DNA of 52,073 nt from an uncultured Porphyromonadaceae bacterium (GCA_902493335.1 CABUPJ010000022.1:1-52073); one strand, 5' to 3'. Counted from the stretch's first letter, positions 32,443-41,135 are shown. The notes: generated by a model from the sequence alone, not told the origin. Numbers and translations are program-made.

Positions 32443-32787
32443 ATGGCACATAGGACAGTAAAATTTTACAAGCAATACTTCCTTGAGTTTTACAAAGCTC
32501 AGACGCCTCAAGTTCGAAAAAAGATTTCGCAGGTGTTGGTTTGGATATCGACCATAGACAGACTCCCGGGGTCTATATTCAAAGCAATCTGCGACGTAAA
32601 AGGGCTTTATGAAATCCGAATCGAATTTGCCGGCAACATATTCAGGGTTTTCTGTTGCTTTGACGAGGGTGAGATTGTAATTCTGTTCAACGGATTTCAG
32701 AAAAAGACTCAAAAAACACCTTCAAAAGAAATTGAAAAGGCAACAAAACTAATGAATGAATATTTTAAAGATAAAAATCATGGATAG
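32443..32787 (+). CDS. higB: HigB/RelE-type toxin (RelE/ParE superfamily)
   Basis: The 114-residue protein matches the HigB-like branch of RelE/ParE toxins: VRKKISQVLVWISTIDRLP, FKAICDVKGLYEIRIEFAGNIFRVFCCF, VILFNGFQKKTQKTPSKEIEKATKLMNEYF. The conserved basic and aromatic residues of the ribosome-dependent RNase site (R in YEIRIEF, K in GFQKKTQKTP) are present. It precedes its antitoxin, the HigBA order, and both are AT-richer than flanking genes. It probably cleaves mRNA at the ribosome; this is a family inference. Confidence 0.9.
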   Translation: MAHRTVKFYKQYFLEFYKAQTPQVRKKISQVLVWISTIDRLPGSIFKAICDVKGLYEIRIEFAGNIFRVFCCFDEGEIVILFNGFQKKTQKTPSKEIEKATKLMNEYFKDKNHG

Positions 32788-32806
32788 AAATAAGGAGGAC
32801 CTCATA

Positions 32807-33091
32807 ATGAATTGTCAGACACTTGATGAATTGCTTGATGTTGAGTACGGAAAGCCCGGGACACCTGAGCGTGATGAATTCGACAAAGAGACTCAAACGT
32901 TCTGTCTTGCCGAAACTCTGAAAGAGGAACGGCTTCGCGCCGGGCTCACTCAAGCGCAACTTGCAGAGCGTATCGGAACGAAGAAAACATATATTTCACG
33001 CATCGAAAACGGCAAGGCCGACGTACAGCTCAGCACGCTTTTCAGAATTTTCGAAGGTCTTGGCAAACGTGTCGCACTGACCATATTATAG
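32807..33091 (+). CDS. higA: HigA-type XRE antitoxin
   Basis: The 94-residue protein from ATG 32807 has the HigA pattern TLDELLDVEYGKPGTPERDEF, then an XRE helix-turn-helix (LRAGLTQAQLAERIGTKKTYISRIENGK). The start is preferred because AAGGAGGA lies 7 nt upstream and family members begin a few residues before TLDE. An ATG at 32780, overlapping the toxin stop, would add nine residues. HigA neutralises HigB and represses the operon. Confidence 0.9.
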   Translation: MNCQTLDELLDVEYGKPGTPERDEFDKETQTFCLAETLKEERLRAGLTQAQLAERIGTKKTYISRIENGKADVQLSTLFRIFEGLGKRVALTIL

Positions 33092-33119
33092 CAATTTTTA
33101 ATAACTGAATCCCTTTTCT

Positions 33120-33527
33120 ATGAAAAAGTTTATATTCCTGACCGTATGTTTTTTGGCCGGCGTCGCTATGGCACATGCTCAAGAGTGTGAAACTCCCAAA
33201 ATGAAAATTTATTGTGATGTAAAATGCGAAAGATATAATCTTTTGAAAGACGACGTCAACGCTACTGTCGACTTCGGCATCGCCGACAAAGCAATAGATG
33301 CAAGAGGCTGGATCTACAACCCCGAGACCAACAAAAAGATGTCATTCGCATCGCCTATGAATGTTTTCGCCTATATGGCTAAGAAAGGTTGGGAATACAA
33401 AGACGCCATAATCATCAATTCCAACAGCGACAACATTTATGTGTGGCATTTTATTCTCACAAAAGAAATGCCCGTCGACTGCACTGCAGCCGATATAATC
33501 GGGGACATCGACTACCGCAAGAAATAA
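33120..33527 (+). CDS. Small secreted protein
   Basis: The 135-residue protein has a signal peptide (MKKFIFLTVCFLAGVAMAHAQ) and a compact mature domain of 115 residues (ATVDFGIADKAIDARGWIYN, MNVFAYMAKKGWEYKDAIII, YVWHFILTKEMP). No family is recognised; short proteins of similar pattern are common in Bacteroides genomes. It starts 28 nt after higA and overlaps the convergent gene by 16 nt. Confidence 0.7.
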   Translation: MKKFIFLTVCFLAGVAMAHAQECETPKMKIYCDVKCERYNLLKDDVNATVDFGIADKAIDARGWIYNPETNKKMSFASPMNVFAYMAKKGWEYKDAIIINSNSDNIYVWHFILTKEMPVDCTAADIIGDIDYRKK

Positions 33528-34351
33528 TCCTCGCGGCTGTACGGCTCGAATTTGATCCATTCACAGCAGTTGTCGGGGCTGACTAGGCGGTCAACGTGAT
33601 AGGTCTCGCCGCAGCCGTTGATGAGTATTTTATCCGGCTCAAATGATATAAGCGACCAGTAGATGCCGCCGGGAGTGAAAGTACACTTGTCAGGCTGAAA
33701 CTGAGAGTTGTCGATTTCGAGGTCGTCACGGGCCGCGGCAAGATTGCCAGGCTCGATTGCCACTGTATATTCTCCCGTATTGCTGTTCTTCATCATCCTG
33801 ATATTCTGAAAGAAAAGCGTTCCGTTGTTGTTATTGCGCGTCGCCGCCGCCCTGATATAGACCATCGTCGGATTGACCATATAGATCGCCATGTGGCGGT
33901 TGGTGTTGACCTCGCAGTAGACAACGTCGGTGTCTGTGCCGAATGCGGCGCCGAGACGCCACTGCTGCAGGCAGTCGCCTACATCATACTTCGACCTGCA
34001 TTCTTTCATCTCGTAGGGAGTTGTCGTTTCAATATCCTCGACCTTGACAAGAGTCTGTCCGTCAATGACAATTCTGTTCTTTGAACGCACGATGTCAAGC
34101 GGCCTGACGTCCTCGGGAAAAGACACCAGCCCGCCGGGAGCGAAAACCGTCTTGTGAAGTATTTCTGACGACGGCACCTCGAGCGTGGCCTGCATTGTGG
34201 AATCGATGTGAGCGTAAAATATACATACCGAGTCAGTTATCACGGCTTCGGCACTGTCTGACGCCCAGACACCGCGATAGTCAGAGAAACGTGCGTCAGC
34301 AGAAACGCCTGCGACAAGCAGGCCGACCATAAAAGTGATGAATTTTTTCAT
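33512..34351 (-). CDS. Secreted protein of unknown function
   Basis: The 279-residue protein has a signal peptide (MKKFITFMVGLLVAGVSADA) and a mature beta-rich part with several cysteines (MKECRSKYDVGDCLQQW, DKCTFTPGG, INGCGETYHV, DNCCEWIKF) that could form disulfides. No family is recognised. It lies directly downstream of tRNA-Arg on the same strand, and its 3' end overlaps the convergent small secreted gene. Confidence 0.7.
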   Translation of the reverse strand: MKKFITFMVGLLVAGVSADARFSDYRGVWASDSAEAVITDSVCIFYAHIDSTMQATLEVPSSEILHKTVFAPGGLVSFPEDVRPLDIVRSKNRIVIDGQTLVKVEDIETTTPYEMKECRSKYDVGDCLQQWRLGAAFGTDTDVVYCEVNTNRHMAIYMVNPTMVYIRAAATRNNNNGTLFFQNIRMMKNSNTGEYTVAIEPGNLAAARDDLEIDNSQFQPDKCTFTPGGIYWSLISFEPDKILINGCGETYHVDRLVSPDNCCEWIKFEPYSREDYFLR

Positions 34352-34399
34352 GAATATATGTCTTTAGTTGTAGATAAACACCTGATACACAGCAAATAG

Positions 34400-34471
34400 T
34401 ACACCCATGGGGAGTCGAACCCCAATCGACGGAACCGGAATCCGTAATTCTATCCATTGAACTATGGGTGC
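34400..34471 (-). tRNA. tRNA-Arg (anticodon CCG)
   Basis: The minus strand folds as a full cloverleaf: acceptor GCACCCA/TGGGTGT (first pair G-U), D arm GTTC/GAAT with GG in the loop, anticodon stem ACGGA/TCCGT with loop TTCCGGT (anticodon CCG at positions 34-36), and T arm TGGGG-TTCGACT-CCCCA. The discriminator base is A, and no CCA end is encoded. It reads CGG codons. Confidence 0.95.
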
Positions 34472-34525
34472 ATCGTTTTAACAGCCTTTATCTGTCATTC
34501 GTCTGCAAATTTATGCTTTTTTTCG

Positions 34526-34533
34526 TAGATTTG
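34526..34533 (+). promoter_or_regulatory. ung promoter -7 box
   Basis: TAGATTTG lies 25 nt upstream of the ung ATG and fits TAnnTTTG. Confidence 0.65.
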
Positions 34534-34558
34534 CAAAAAGAAAATCAAAAGCCTCAAA

Positions 34559-35221
34559 ATGAACGTCAGAATAGACCCTACATGGCGCGACGCCCTCGCC
34601 GACCAATGGGACATGCCATATTTCGAAGCGCTGACCGACTTCGTGCGTCAGCGCTATCAGACGACGACCGTCTATCCGCCTGCTTCCAGGATATTTGCCG
34701 CCTTCGACGCCTGCCCCTTTGACAAAGTCAAGGTCGTCATCCTCGGTCAGGATCCCTACCACGGCCCCGGTCAGGCCAACGGCCTGTGTTTCTCGGTGTC
34801 GCCGGGTGTAGCGATGCCGCCGTCGCTGATAAATATCTTCAAAGAAATCGAGAGCGACCTCGGCAAACCGATGCCGGCCGACGGCAATCTCGAGCGTTGG
34901 GCGCGCCAGGGCGTCCTGCTGCTCAACTCGACGCTCACCGTCGACGCCCATCAGGCCAACTCTCATCAGGGCAAAGGCTGGGAACTGCTCACCGACGCCG
35001 CCATACGTGCGCTCGCCGAACGCCGCGACAACATCGTCTTCATGCTCTGGGGCAGTTTTGCCATCCGCAAAGGCGACTTCATCGACCGCAGCCGCCATCT
35101 CGTGCTGACATCGCCGCACCCATCGCCCCTGTCGGCCTACCGCGGATTCTTCGGCAACCATCACTTCTCTCTGGCAAACGACTATCTCGCCGCACACGGC
35201 AAAACACCAATCGAATGGTAA
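34559..35221 (+). CDS. ung: Uracil-DNA glycosylase (family 1)
   Basis: The 220-residue protein is a complete family 1 UDG: water-activating loop GQDPYHGPGQANGLCFSV with D65, the LLLNSTLTV uracil-binding segment with Asn, and the HPSPLSAYRGFFG leucine loop with H187. It removes uracil from DNA to start base excision repair. Its stop overlaps the start of the next gene (ATGGTAA), so it is translationally coupled to the T9SS plug protein gene, an unusual but probably incidental pairing. Confidence 0.97.
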   Translation: MNVRIDPTWRDALADQWDMPYFEALTDFVRQRYQTTTVYPPASRIFAAFDACPFDKVKVVILGQDPYHGPGQANGLCFSVSPGVAMPPSLINIFKEIESDLGKPMPADGNLERWARQGVLLLNSTLTVDAHQANSHQGKGWELLTDAAIRALAERRDNIVFMLWGSFAIRKGDFIDRSRHLVLTSPHPSPLSAYRGFFGNHHFSLANDYLAAHGKTPIEW

Positions 35222-36480
35222 GGCAGGCTCTCATATCTTTGCTGCTCTCGCTCGCCTCGACTGTGGCCGGCGCCGCCGGATTCACCGACACGATGACGGG
35301 GACCTTCGACGAACGCATCCGCACCCTGCGCGTTGTCGCCAACGACGACATCTTCGCGCCGCCGGTGCTGTTTCTAAACGCCCCCGGCAGCATCACCGTC
35401 AGCTTCGACCATCTCGCCGACGACCGCGAATACTTCCGTTACCGTCTCGTCCACTGCAACGCCTCGTGGCAGCCGTCGGGTCTCGTCGACTCCGAAATCA
35501 TCGACGGTTTCAACGAAGGACTCATCGAAGACTTCGACTACTCGCGCGCCACGACCGTCCACTACGTCAACTACCGCCTGACCATACCCAACGCCGACAT
35601 GGCCCCCATGGTCTCGGGCAATTACCTGCTGCAGATCTACCGTCAGGACGACCCCGACACGATTGTGGCCCAGTGCCGCTTCATGGTCAGCGAGCAGTCG
35701 GCCGTCATAGGCGCCGAAATCACCTCGCGCACCGACCGCGACTACAACGAGGCCAGCCAGCAGCTGTCGCTCGCTGTCGACGTCGAGCGCTCTGACGTCC
35801 GCGACCTTTTCAACGACGTCCGCGTCATGATACAGCAGAACGGACGCCTCGACAGCGAGGTAGCGCTCGTCCAGCCCCTGCGCGTCAGCGGCCGCACTCT
35901 CATCTACGAACACCAGCCCGGCCTGATCTTCGACGCCGGCAACGAATACCGCCGCTTCGAGACCACATCGGTCAACTACCCCGGCATGCGCGTGGCCGAC
36001 ATCGAATGGCTCGACCCATATTATCATTTCACCGTCGAGACCGACACGCCGCGCAACACCGGGCAATATCTCTACGACAGCACCCAGCGCGGACGTTTCG
36101 TCGTGCGCGAATATAACTCGACCGAGAGCGACACCGAGGCCGACTATGCCGTCGTCCATTTCACGCTCGACTATCCCGAGACGCCCGGCCTGATGATTTT
36201 TCTCGACGGTGACTTTGTCAACCGACGTTTCGACTCTTCGTCACAGATGGCCTATAACGAGGCCACCGGCCGCTATGAGCGCGCCCTGCTGTTGAAACAG
36301 GGGTCATACAACTACCAGTATCTCGCCGTGCCGCCGAAAAAATCGCGGGGCTATACTTCTGTGATCGAAGGCGACCGCTATCAGACCGTCAACGAATACC
36401 TCGTCAAGGTCTACACACGCCGCCAGGGCGAGCGTTACGACCGCCTCATCGGTGTCTCCTCATTCCTTTCAGACCGATAA
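35215..36480 (+). CDS. Type IX secretion system plug protein (DUF5103)
   Basis: The start at 35215 overlaps the ung stop and gives 421 residues with a signal peptide (MVRQALISLLLSLASTVAGA). The sequence follows DUF5103: IRTLRVVANDDIFAPPVLFLN, YFRYRLVHCNASWQPSGLVDSEIIDGFNEG, VHYVNYRLTIPN, SGNYLLQIYRQDD, and QGSYNYQYLAV near the end. The family includes the Plug protein that closes the SprA translocon channel of the type IX secretion system in Flavobacterium. This agrees with the T9SS cargo protein at 25979. The DUF3109 gene follows after 5 nt. Confidence 0.88.
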   Translation: MVRQALISLLLSLASTVAGAAGFTDTMTGTFDERIRTLRVVANDDIFAPPVLFLNAPGSITVSFDHLADDREYFRYRLVHCNASWQPSGLVDSEIIDGFNEGLIEDFDYSRATTVHYVNYRLTIPNADMAPMVSGNYLLQIYRQDDPDTIVAQCRFMVSEQSAVIGAEITSRTDRDYNEASQQLSLAVDVERSDVRDLFNDVRVMIQQNGRLDSEVALVQPLRVSGRTLIYEHQPGLIFDAGNEYRRFETTSVNYPGMRVADIEWLDPYYHFTVETDTPRNTGQYLYDSTQRGRFVVREYNSTESDTEADYAVVHFTLDYPETPGLMIFLDGDFVNRRFDSSSQMAYNEATGRYERALLLKQGSYNYQYLAVPPKKSRGYTSVIEGDRYQTVNEYLVKVYTRRQGERYDRLIGVSSFLSDR

Positions 36481-36485
36481 ATGCC

Positions 36486-37124
36486 ATGTGTGACAACAAC
36501 GAAATCAACGACTCTCAAGACTATAACGACGTTATGCTCCAGATAAAAGACACCCTCATCTCTCTCGACCTTGTCGAACGCTATTTCTGCTGCGACCTCG
36601 ACAGCTGCCTCGGCGAGTGCTGCATCGACGGCGATGCCGGCGCTCCCATCACCGAAGACGAGCGCCGCAAGCTCGAAGAAGTGCTCCCCGCCGTCATCGA
36701 CGACCTCCTGCCCGCCGCCCGTCGCGAAATCGAGGAAAACGGCGTGGCCTATGTCGACTGCGAGGGCGACCTGGTGACATCTATCGTCGACGGACGCAAC
36801 TGTGTCTTCACCACCTACGGTCCGGGCGGCATGTGCATGTGTGCCCTCGAAAAAGCCTGGCGCGAAGGACGCATCGACTTCATGAAACCCATGTCGTGCC
36901 ACCTTTATCCTGTACGCATACGCGAGTATGACGGCTTCACCGCCGTCAACTTCCACCGCTGGAAAATCTGCAAATGCGCCGAAATCCTTGGCCGCAAGAA
37001 CGGTATCCGGGCCTACCGTTTCCTCGAAGGGCCGCTCGTCAGACGCTTCGGCCGCGAGTGGTATGACGAACTCGTCGAGGCCGCCGACGCTTATCTCGAA
37101 GAATATGGAGATCAAAATGACTGA
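36486..37124 (+). CDS. DUF3109 family cysteine-rich protein
   Basis: The 212-residue protein matches DUF3109: FCCDLDSCLGECCIDGDAGAPI near the start, CVFTTYGPGGMCMCALEKAWREG and MSCHLYPVRI, FHRWKICKCAE later. The many conserved Cys and His suggest a bound metal or Fe-S cluster, related to the YkgJ (CxxxCxxCC) group. Function is unknown; it is nearly universal in Bacteroidales. Its stop overlaps the start of the HipA-like gene (ATGACTGA). Confidence 0.88.
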   Translation: MCDNNEINDSQDYNDVMLQIKDTLISLDLVERYFCCDLDSCLGECCIDGDAGAPITEDERRKLEEVLPAVIDDLLPAARREIEENGVAYVDCEGDLVTSIVDGRNCVFTTYGPGGMCMCALEKAWREGRIDFMKPMSCHLYPVRIREYDGFTAVNFHRWKICKCAEILGRKNGIRAYRFLEGPLVRRFGREWYDELVEAADAYLEEYGDQND

Positions 37125-37926
37125 TATAACGCACGGCGACAATACTCTCCTGCGCTCGCAGACCGTGACGCGCTACATCATGCCGCTGCGCGAAGGCGGC
37201 TCGCTGCCGGCGCTCGCCGAGGCCGACGACGACTTCAAGTATGTCGTCAAATTCCGTGGCGCCGGACACGGTCCCAAAGCTCTTGTCGCCGAACTCATCG
37301 GCGGCGAGATCGCCCGTGCCGCCGGCCTGCGTGTGCCCGAGCTCGTCTTCCTCTCTGTCGGCGAAGACTTCGGCCGCACCGAGGGCGACGAGGAGATTCA
37401 GGACCTCCTCAAGGCCAGCCTCGGCCTCAACCTCGGGCTGCATTTCCTCTCGGGAGCAATGACTTTCGACCCCGTCGTCAACGACGTCGACGAGGCGACG
37501 GCCTCGCGCATAGTCTGGCTCGACGCCTATCTGACCAACGTCGACCGCACGGTCCGCAACACCAACATGCTCGTCTGGAACCGCGAGCTCTGGCTCATCG
37601 ACCACGGCGCCACGCTCTATTTCCACCACTCGTGGCGCGACCTCGACAAAGCGCCGCTGACGCCCTTCGCCTATATCAGAGACCACGCCCTGCTGCGCCG
37701 GGCCTCGCGCCTCGAAGAGGCCGACGCCGAGATGCGCCGGCTGCTGACCGACGAGGTCATCGACCGCATCGTCGATGCCGTGCCGGCCCAATGGCTCGTC
37801 TATGACGAAGCCGGACGCAATGCCGGTGAAGCGCGTGAAGTCTACCGCAGCTTCCTCAAGACCCGCCGCGATAATTCCCACATTTTCCTAAAACAGGCCG
37901 TCGATGCAAGAAAAACACTTATATGA
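37117..37926 (+). CDS. HipA-like kinase domain protein (HipA_2 type)
   Basis: The 269-residue protein resembles the short HipA-like kinases found with DUF3037: FKYVVKFRGAGHGPKALVAELIGGEIARAAGLRVPELVFL (nucleotide-binding lobe with Lys), then VWLDAYLTNVDRTVRNTNMLVWNRELWLIDHGATLYFHHSW, where NVDRTVRNTN supplies the catalytic Asp/Asn and IDHG the metal-binding Asp. It lacks the HipA N-terminal subdomain and has no HipB-type partner. An ATG at 37105 is an alternative start. The DUF3037 gene overlaps its end by 23 nt, implying a functional pair. Confidence 0.85.
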   Translation: MTDITHGDNTLLRSQTVTRYIMPLREGGSLPALAEADDDFKYVVKFRGAGHGPKALVAELIGGEIARAAGLRVPELVFLSVGEDFGRTEGDEEIQDLLKASLGLNLGLHFLSGAMTFDPVVNDVDEATASRIVWLDAYLTNVDRTVRNTNMLVWNRELWLIDHGATLYFHHSWRDLDKAPLTPFAYIRDHALLRRASRLEEADAEMRRLLTDEVIDRIVDAVPAQWLVYDEAGRNAGEAREVYRSFLKTRRDNSHIFLKQAVDARKTLI

Positions 37927-38290
37927 ATATGCAGTAGTGCGCTACGTGCCGCGCGTCGAGCGCGAAGAGTTTGTCAACGTCGGTCTGATAATGATGTGCA
38001 AGCGGCGCCGATGGCTGCGAGTGGCCCTCGCACCCGAATGGAGCCGCATCGACGCCATCGCCCCCGGGCCGGTCGACCGCGATGACGTCAGCCGACAGCT
38101 TTCGGCTTTCGACATCATCGGCAACGCCCGCGACAGATCGAATCCTATCGCCACGCTTGAAGCCGAAGAACGCTTCAGATGGCTCACAGCCGTCCGCAGC
38201 GCCTGTATCCAGACATCGCGCCCTCATCCGGGCATCTGCGACAGCCTCGACGCCACATTCGACCGATTGTTGACCGAACTGGTGCTTTGA
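37904..38290 (+). CDS. DUF3037 family protein
   Basis: The 128-residue protein matches DUF3037: YEYAVVRYVPRVEREEFVNVGLIMMC, then AFDIIGNARDRSNPIATLEAEERFRWLTAVRSACIQTSRPHPG and a C-terminal LDATFDRLLTELVL. The family is known mainly as the partner of HipA-like kinases; it could be a substrate, inhibitor or adaptor, but this is not established. It overlaps the kinase gene by 23 nt in another frame, a tight coupling that suggests fixed stoichiometry. Confidence 0.88.
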   Translation: MQEKHLYEYAVVRYVPRVEREEFVNVGLIMMCKRRRWLRVALAPEWSRIDAIAPGPVDRDDVSRQLSAFDIIGNARDRSNPIATLEAEERFRWLTAVRSACIQTSRPHPGICDSLDATFDRLLTELVL

Positions 38291-38356
38291 AAGGCATTTT
38301 GACGCTTTTTCGGCGATTTATATCGACATTACGGCGATTTTTTGATAATTTTTATA

Positions 38357-38364
38357 TACCTTTG
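38357..38364 (+). promoter_or_regulatory. Promoter -7 box of the 38417 secreted protein gene
   Basis: TACCTTTG, 52 nt before the ATG at 38417, fits TAnnTTTG; this also argues against starting translation at 38342. Confidence 0.6.
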
Positions 38365-38416
38365 CGCTATAAGCATCCATTCACATATCATTTTAATATT
38401 ATTTACACATTCGCTT

Positions 38417-39901
38417 ATGAAAAAAACTTTACTCCTGTCTGTCCTGGCGGGTTTCGCCTCGGTCGCCTATGCCGCCGAACCCGCGATTATCACCTCGACC
38501 CCCGCAGGCACCCTCTATTCCGAGGTCTACGGCACAAGCGCCAGCACTTATCTTATCGCTCAGGGCGGTTTAGGCTCATTCTCCGATAACGACGGCTACC
38601 GCACCAAAATTGTAATCGACGGCAAAGACATCTATATCCACAACATAATCCGCGAATACGCCGGCATCGACTCGTGGGTAAAAGGCACGATTGGCGATGA
38701 CGGCATCGCCGAGTTCGTCTTCCCCCAGCCCGTGGCCAAAAATGCCAAAGGCGAGACACTCTACGCCGCAATGATGAAGCCTGTGGGCACGACAGGTAAC
38801 ATCTCGCTCGTGGCCGACACCGAGAATCCCAGACTGCGCATGAGCTGGGACGGCACCAAACTCACTCAGCTCATCACTCCGACAGCCACACCGCGTTTCG
38901 ACGGCATGATAGGTCTGGCTAACGAAAACGGCGCATTCCAGTCATACGGCGAACGCGACGTGACATACACAATCTGGGAAGAGACCCCGTCAGTTCCCGC
39001 CGAAGGCCTTGCCGCAACGCCCTACACTGCGACATACAACAACGAGTGGAACGAATCATTCACTACCCGCGTCGAACTCGGCACCGACGGCGAGACGGCA
39101 TGGCTCAAAGGCCTGTCATCATACCTCCCCGAGGCTTGGATCAAAGGAAAAGTCAACACCGACGGTTCGATAACATTCGCATCAGAACAGTACCTCGGCA
39201 TCTACAACGACTATTTCATCTTCTTCTACGGAGCTGAAGACAAATCGACCCCTGCAGGCAAAGTATATGGCTGGCTCGACAACGCCACATTGACAAAGAC
39301 CGATAACGGCTGGCAGGCCGGCAGCGAGATGATGATGAATCTCGGCAAAGACCATCCCTGGTTTGGCTACGGCATCGCTAATCTCAAACTCACCCCGATA
39401 GCATCGCTCGACCCCGTCCCCGCTGCTCCCGAATGGGGCGAACCCGAGTGGGACGAAAACGACGGCATGGGCGTCGGAGACTTCATGATTCCGTCTGTCG
39501 ACATCAACGGCCACGCACTCGAGACCGATAAACTATATTACAAGCTCTTCTTCAATGGCGAACTTGCTCCCGGCGACGAGCTCCGCCAGTTCGGCAAAGA
39601 TTATGACGATATCATGTACATCGGCGACGGCTGGCACTTCGCCCTCTTCCTGGAACCGCTAAACTCAATCGGAGTTCAGTCGGTATACAAAGACGGCGGC
39701 AAAGAATACACCAGCGAAATCATCACCTACACCTTTGAAAACGGCGGTGTCGGCAACATCACCGTCAGCAACGCCGAAGCTGTGTCGACTGAATATTATA
39801 ACCTCACGGGCGCACGTCTGAACGAGCCCGAAGGCCTCTGCATCCGCCGCACCACCTACGCCGACGGCAAAGTCAAAGCCGAAAAAGTCATCGTAAGATA
39901 A
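38417..39901 (+). CDS. Secreted protein with C-terminal EYYNLxGxR motif
   Basis: The ATG at 38417 begins a signal peptide (MKKTLLLSVLAGFASVAYAA); an earlier in-frame start would lie upstream of the -7 box. The mature protein (about 475 residues) is beta-rich with repeated units such as GYRTKIVIDGKDIYIHNI and ETAWLKGLSSYLPEAWIKG, similar in style to lipocalin-like or DUF-type surface proteins of Bacteroidales, but not identified. The C-terminus, STEYYNLTGARLNEPEGLCIRR, is the same motif as in 7889-9457. An intrinsic terminator follows. Confidence 0.78.
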   Translation: MKKTLLLSVLAGFASVAYAAEPAIITSTPAGTLYSEVYGTSASTYLIAQGGLGSFSDNDGYRTKIVIDGKDIYIHNIIREYAGIDSWVKGTIGDDGIAEFVFPQPVAKNAKGETLYAAMMKPVGTTGNISLVADTENPRLRMSWDGTKLTQLITPTATPRFDGMIGLANENGAFQSYGERDVTYTIWEETPSVPAEGLAATPYTATYNNEWNESFTTRVELGTDGETAWLKGLSSYLPEAWIKGKVNTDGSITFASEQYLGIYNDYFIFFYGAEDKSTPAGKVYGWLDNATLTKTDNGWQAGSEMMMNLGKDHPWFGYGIANLKLTPIASLDPVPAAPEWGEPEWDENDGMGVGDFMIPSVDINGHALETDKLYYKLFFNGELAPGDELRQFGKDYDDIMYIGDGWHFALFLEPLNSIGVQSVYKDGGKEYTSEIITYTFENGGVGNITVSNAEAVSTEYYNLTGARLNEPEGLCIRRTTYADGKVKAEKVIVR

Positions 39902-39954
39902 TTCACAAAGCACAACGCACGATTAAAATCATAAGTGCATAAAAACTATCGCAG

Positions 39955-39991
39955 GCAGCGAGGGCAAACAGCTCTCGCTGCTGTTTTATTT
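39955..39991 (+). terminator. Intrinsic terminator after the secreted protein gene
   Basis: GCAGCGAG (39955-39962) pairs with CTCGCTGC (39974-39981) and is followed by TGTTTTATTTT. Confidence 0.85.
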
Positions 39992-40015
39992 TGGAAGATT
40001 TCAGTCATTATGAAT

Positions 40016-40300
40016 CAAGGGCTTCAGCCCTTGTGATGAAACGATAAGCTCCAGACTCTTACCACCCATCCACAACCACTTTAGCGGCAGACATCCCCAC
40101 GCAGCTGAAAAGTCAAAACGATGTCAAAAGAACATTGATATCGTTGTTACATAAAAATTACCGGCCTAAACGATTATTGTGTCGGCGACGAGCTCGTCGC
40201 CGTATGGAGCAACGGCTTCTGCCGTTGCAGCCAACTCGCTGACTCCAAGGGCTGAAGACCTTGGTCCATAATGCCTGACGCGGATGTGCATGGCACATCC
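40016..40300. repeat. Cluster of five short palindromes in a 0.45-kb gene-free patch
   Basis: Between 39992 and 40349 there is no gene. Five hairpins occur: CAAGGGCT-TC-AGCCCTTG (40016-40033), perfect palindrome GGCGACGAGCTCGTCGCC (40184-40201), CAACGGC-TTCT-GCCGTTG (40210-40227), CCAAGG-GCTGAAGA-CCTTGG (40245-40264) and GGATGTGC-ATG-GCACATCC (40282-40300). The first, third and fourth share the core GGCTTCnGCC or its complement. They look like dispersed REP-type intergenic palindromes. Confidence 0.65.
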
Positions 40301-40349
40301 CTACTAATTTTGCCCTTCTGCCTTATGTTCTCCTAAAAGAAGAGGGCGG

Positions 40350-41135
40350 TCAGCGTTTGGGAGTCATGGCGAGGGCCGACAGGCGGTGTTCGAGTTCGGT
40401 GGTGGTGAGTTTGGTGTATAGGCGGCCACGGTGGGCGAGCGAGATATTGCCCGTCTCCTCTGACACGACAATGGCGGCGGCGTCGGTAGCCTGGGCTATG
40501 CCGAGAGCCGAACGGTGACGCAGGCCGAGGGCGCGCGGCACATCGCTGTCATGGCTGACAGGGAGGATGCATCCGGCAGCCATGATTCGGTCATGGGCCA
40601 CAATCATGGCTCCGTCGTGAAGCGGTGAGTTTTTGAAAAAGATATTCTCGATAAGCCGAGTATTGATGTCGGCGTCGATGATGTCGCCGGTTTTCTCGTA
40701 GTTGTCGAGCGGTATCGACTGCTCGATGACGATGAGGGCGCCGGTCTTGCTCTTGGACATCGACATGCAGGCATAGACGATAGGCATGACATAGCGGCGC
40801 GCGTCGGCATCCATCTCTTCTTTATGATGATGGAAGAGGCCGGCGAGAAAACGCCAGCGGCGATGCGAGCCGAGTTCGACAAGGAAACGCTTGATCTGGT
40901 CGACGAAAAGAATGACGAGAATCAGCAGACCTATGCTCATGAACTTGTCGAGGATCGTGCCGATCAGACGCATCTCGAAAATTTCTGACGCGAGCACCCA
41001 GACGACAATAAAAGACATGACGCCATAGAAAATGTTGATCGTGCCCGACTCTTTCATCAGACGATAGATGTAGTAGAGCAGTACGGCGACCAGAAAAATG
41101 TCGATTATGTCTTTTATTCCGAATTGCAGAGGCAT
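40350..41135 (-). CDS. cdaA: Diadenylate cyclase CdaA
   Basis: The 261-residue protein has three N-terminal membrane helices (about 10-28, 36-55, 65-82) and a DAC domain with both catalytic motifs, DGA at 174-176 (SPLHDGAMIV) and RHR at 206-208 (GLRHRSALG). It makes c-di-AMP from two ATP at the inner membrane. It is the last gene of typA-folP-cdaA and starts 23 nt after folP. The usual Firmicute partners cdaR and glmM are not here; in Bacteroidetes folP-cdaA adjacency is common. Confidence 0.96.
   Translation of the reverse strand: MPLQFGIKDIIDIFLVAVLLYYIYRLMKESGTINIFYGVMSFIVVWVLASEIFEMRLIGTILDKFMSIGLLILVILFVDQIKRFLVELGSHRRWRFLAGLFHHHKEEMDADARRYVMPIVYACMSMSKSKTGALIVIEQSIPLDNYEKTGDIIDADINTRLIENIFFKNSPLHDGAMIVAHDRIMAAGCILPVSHDSDVPRALGLRHRSALGIAQATDAAAIVVSEETGNISLAHRGRLYTKLTTTELEHRLSALAMTPKR

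Noticed and set aside
34400..34471. tRNA-Arg as an attachment site of an integrated element
   Set aside because: No integrase gene and no repeated tRNA 3' end nearby.
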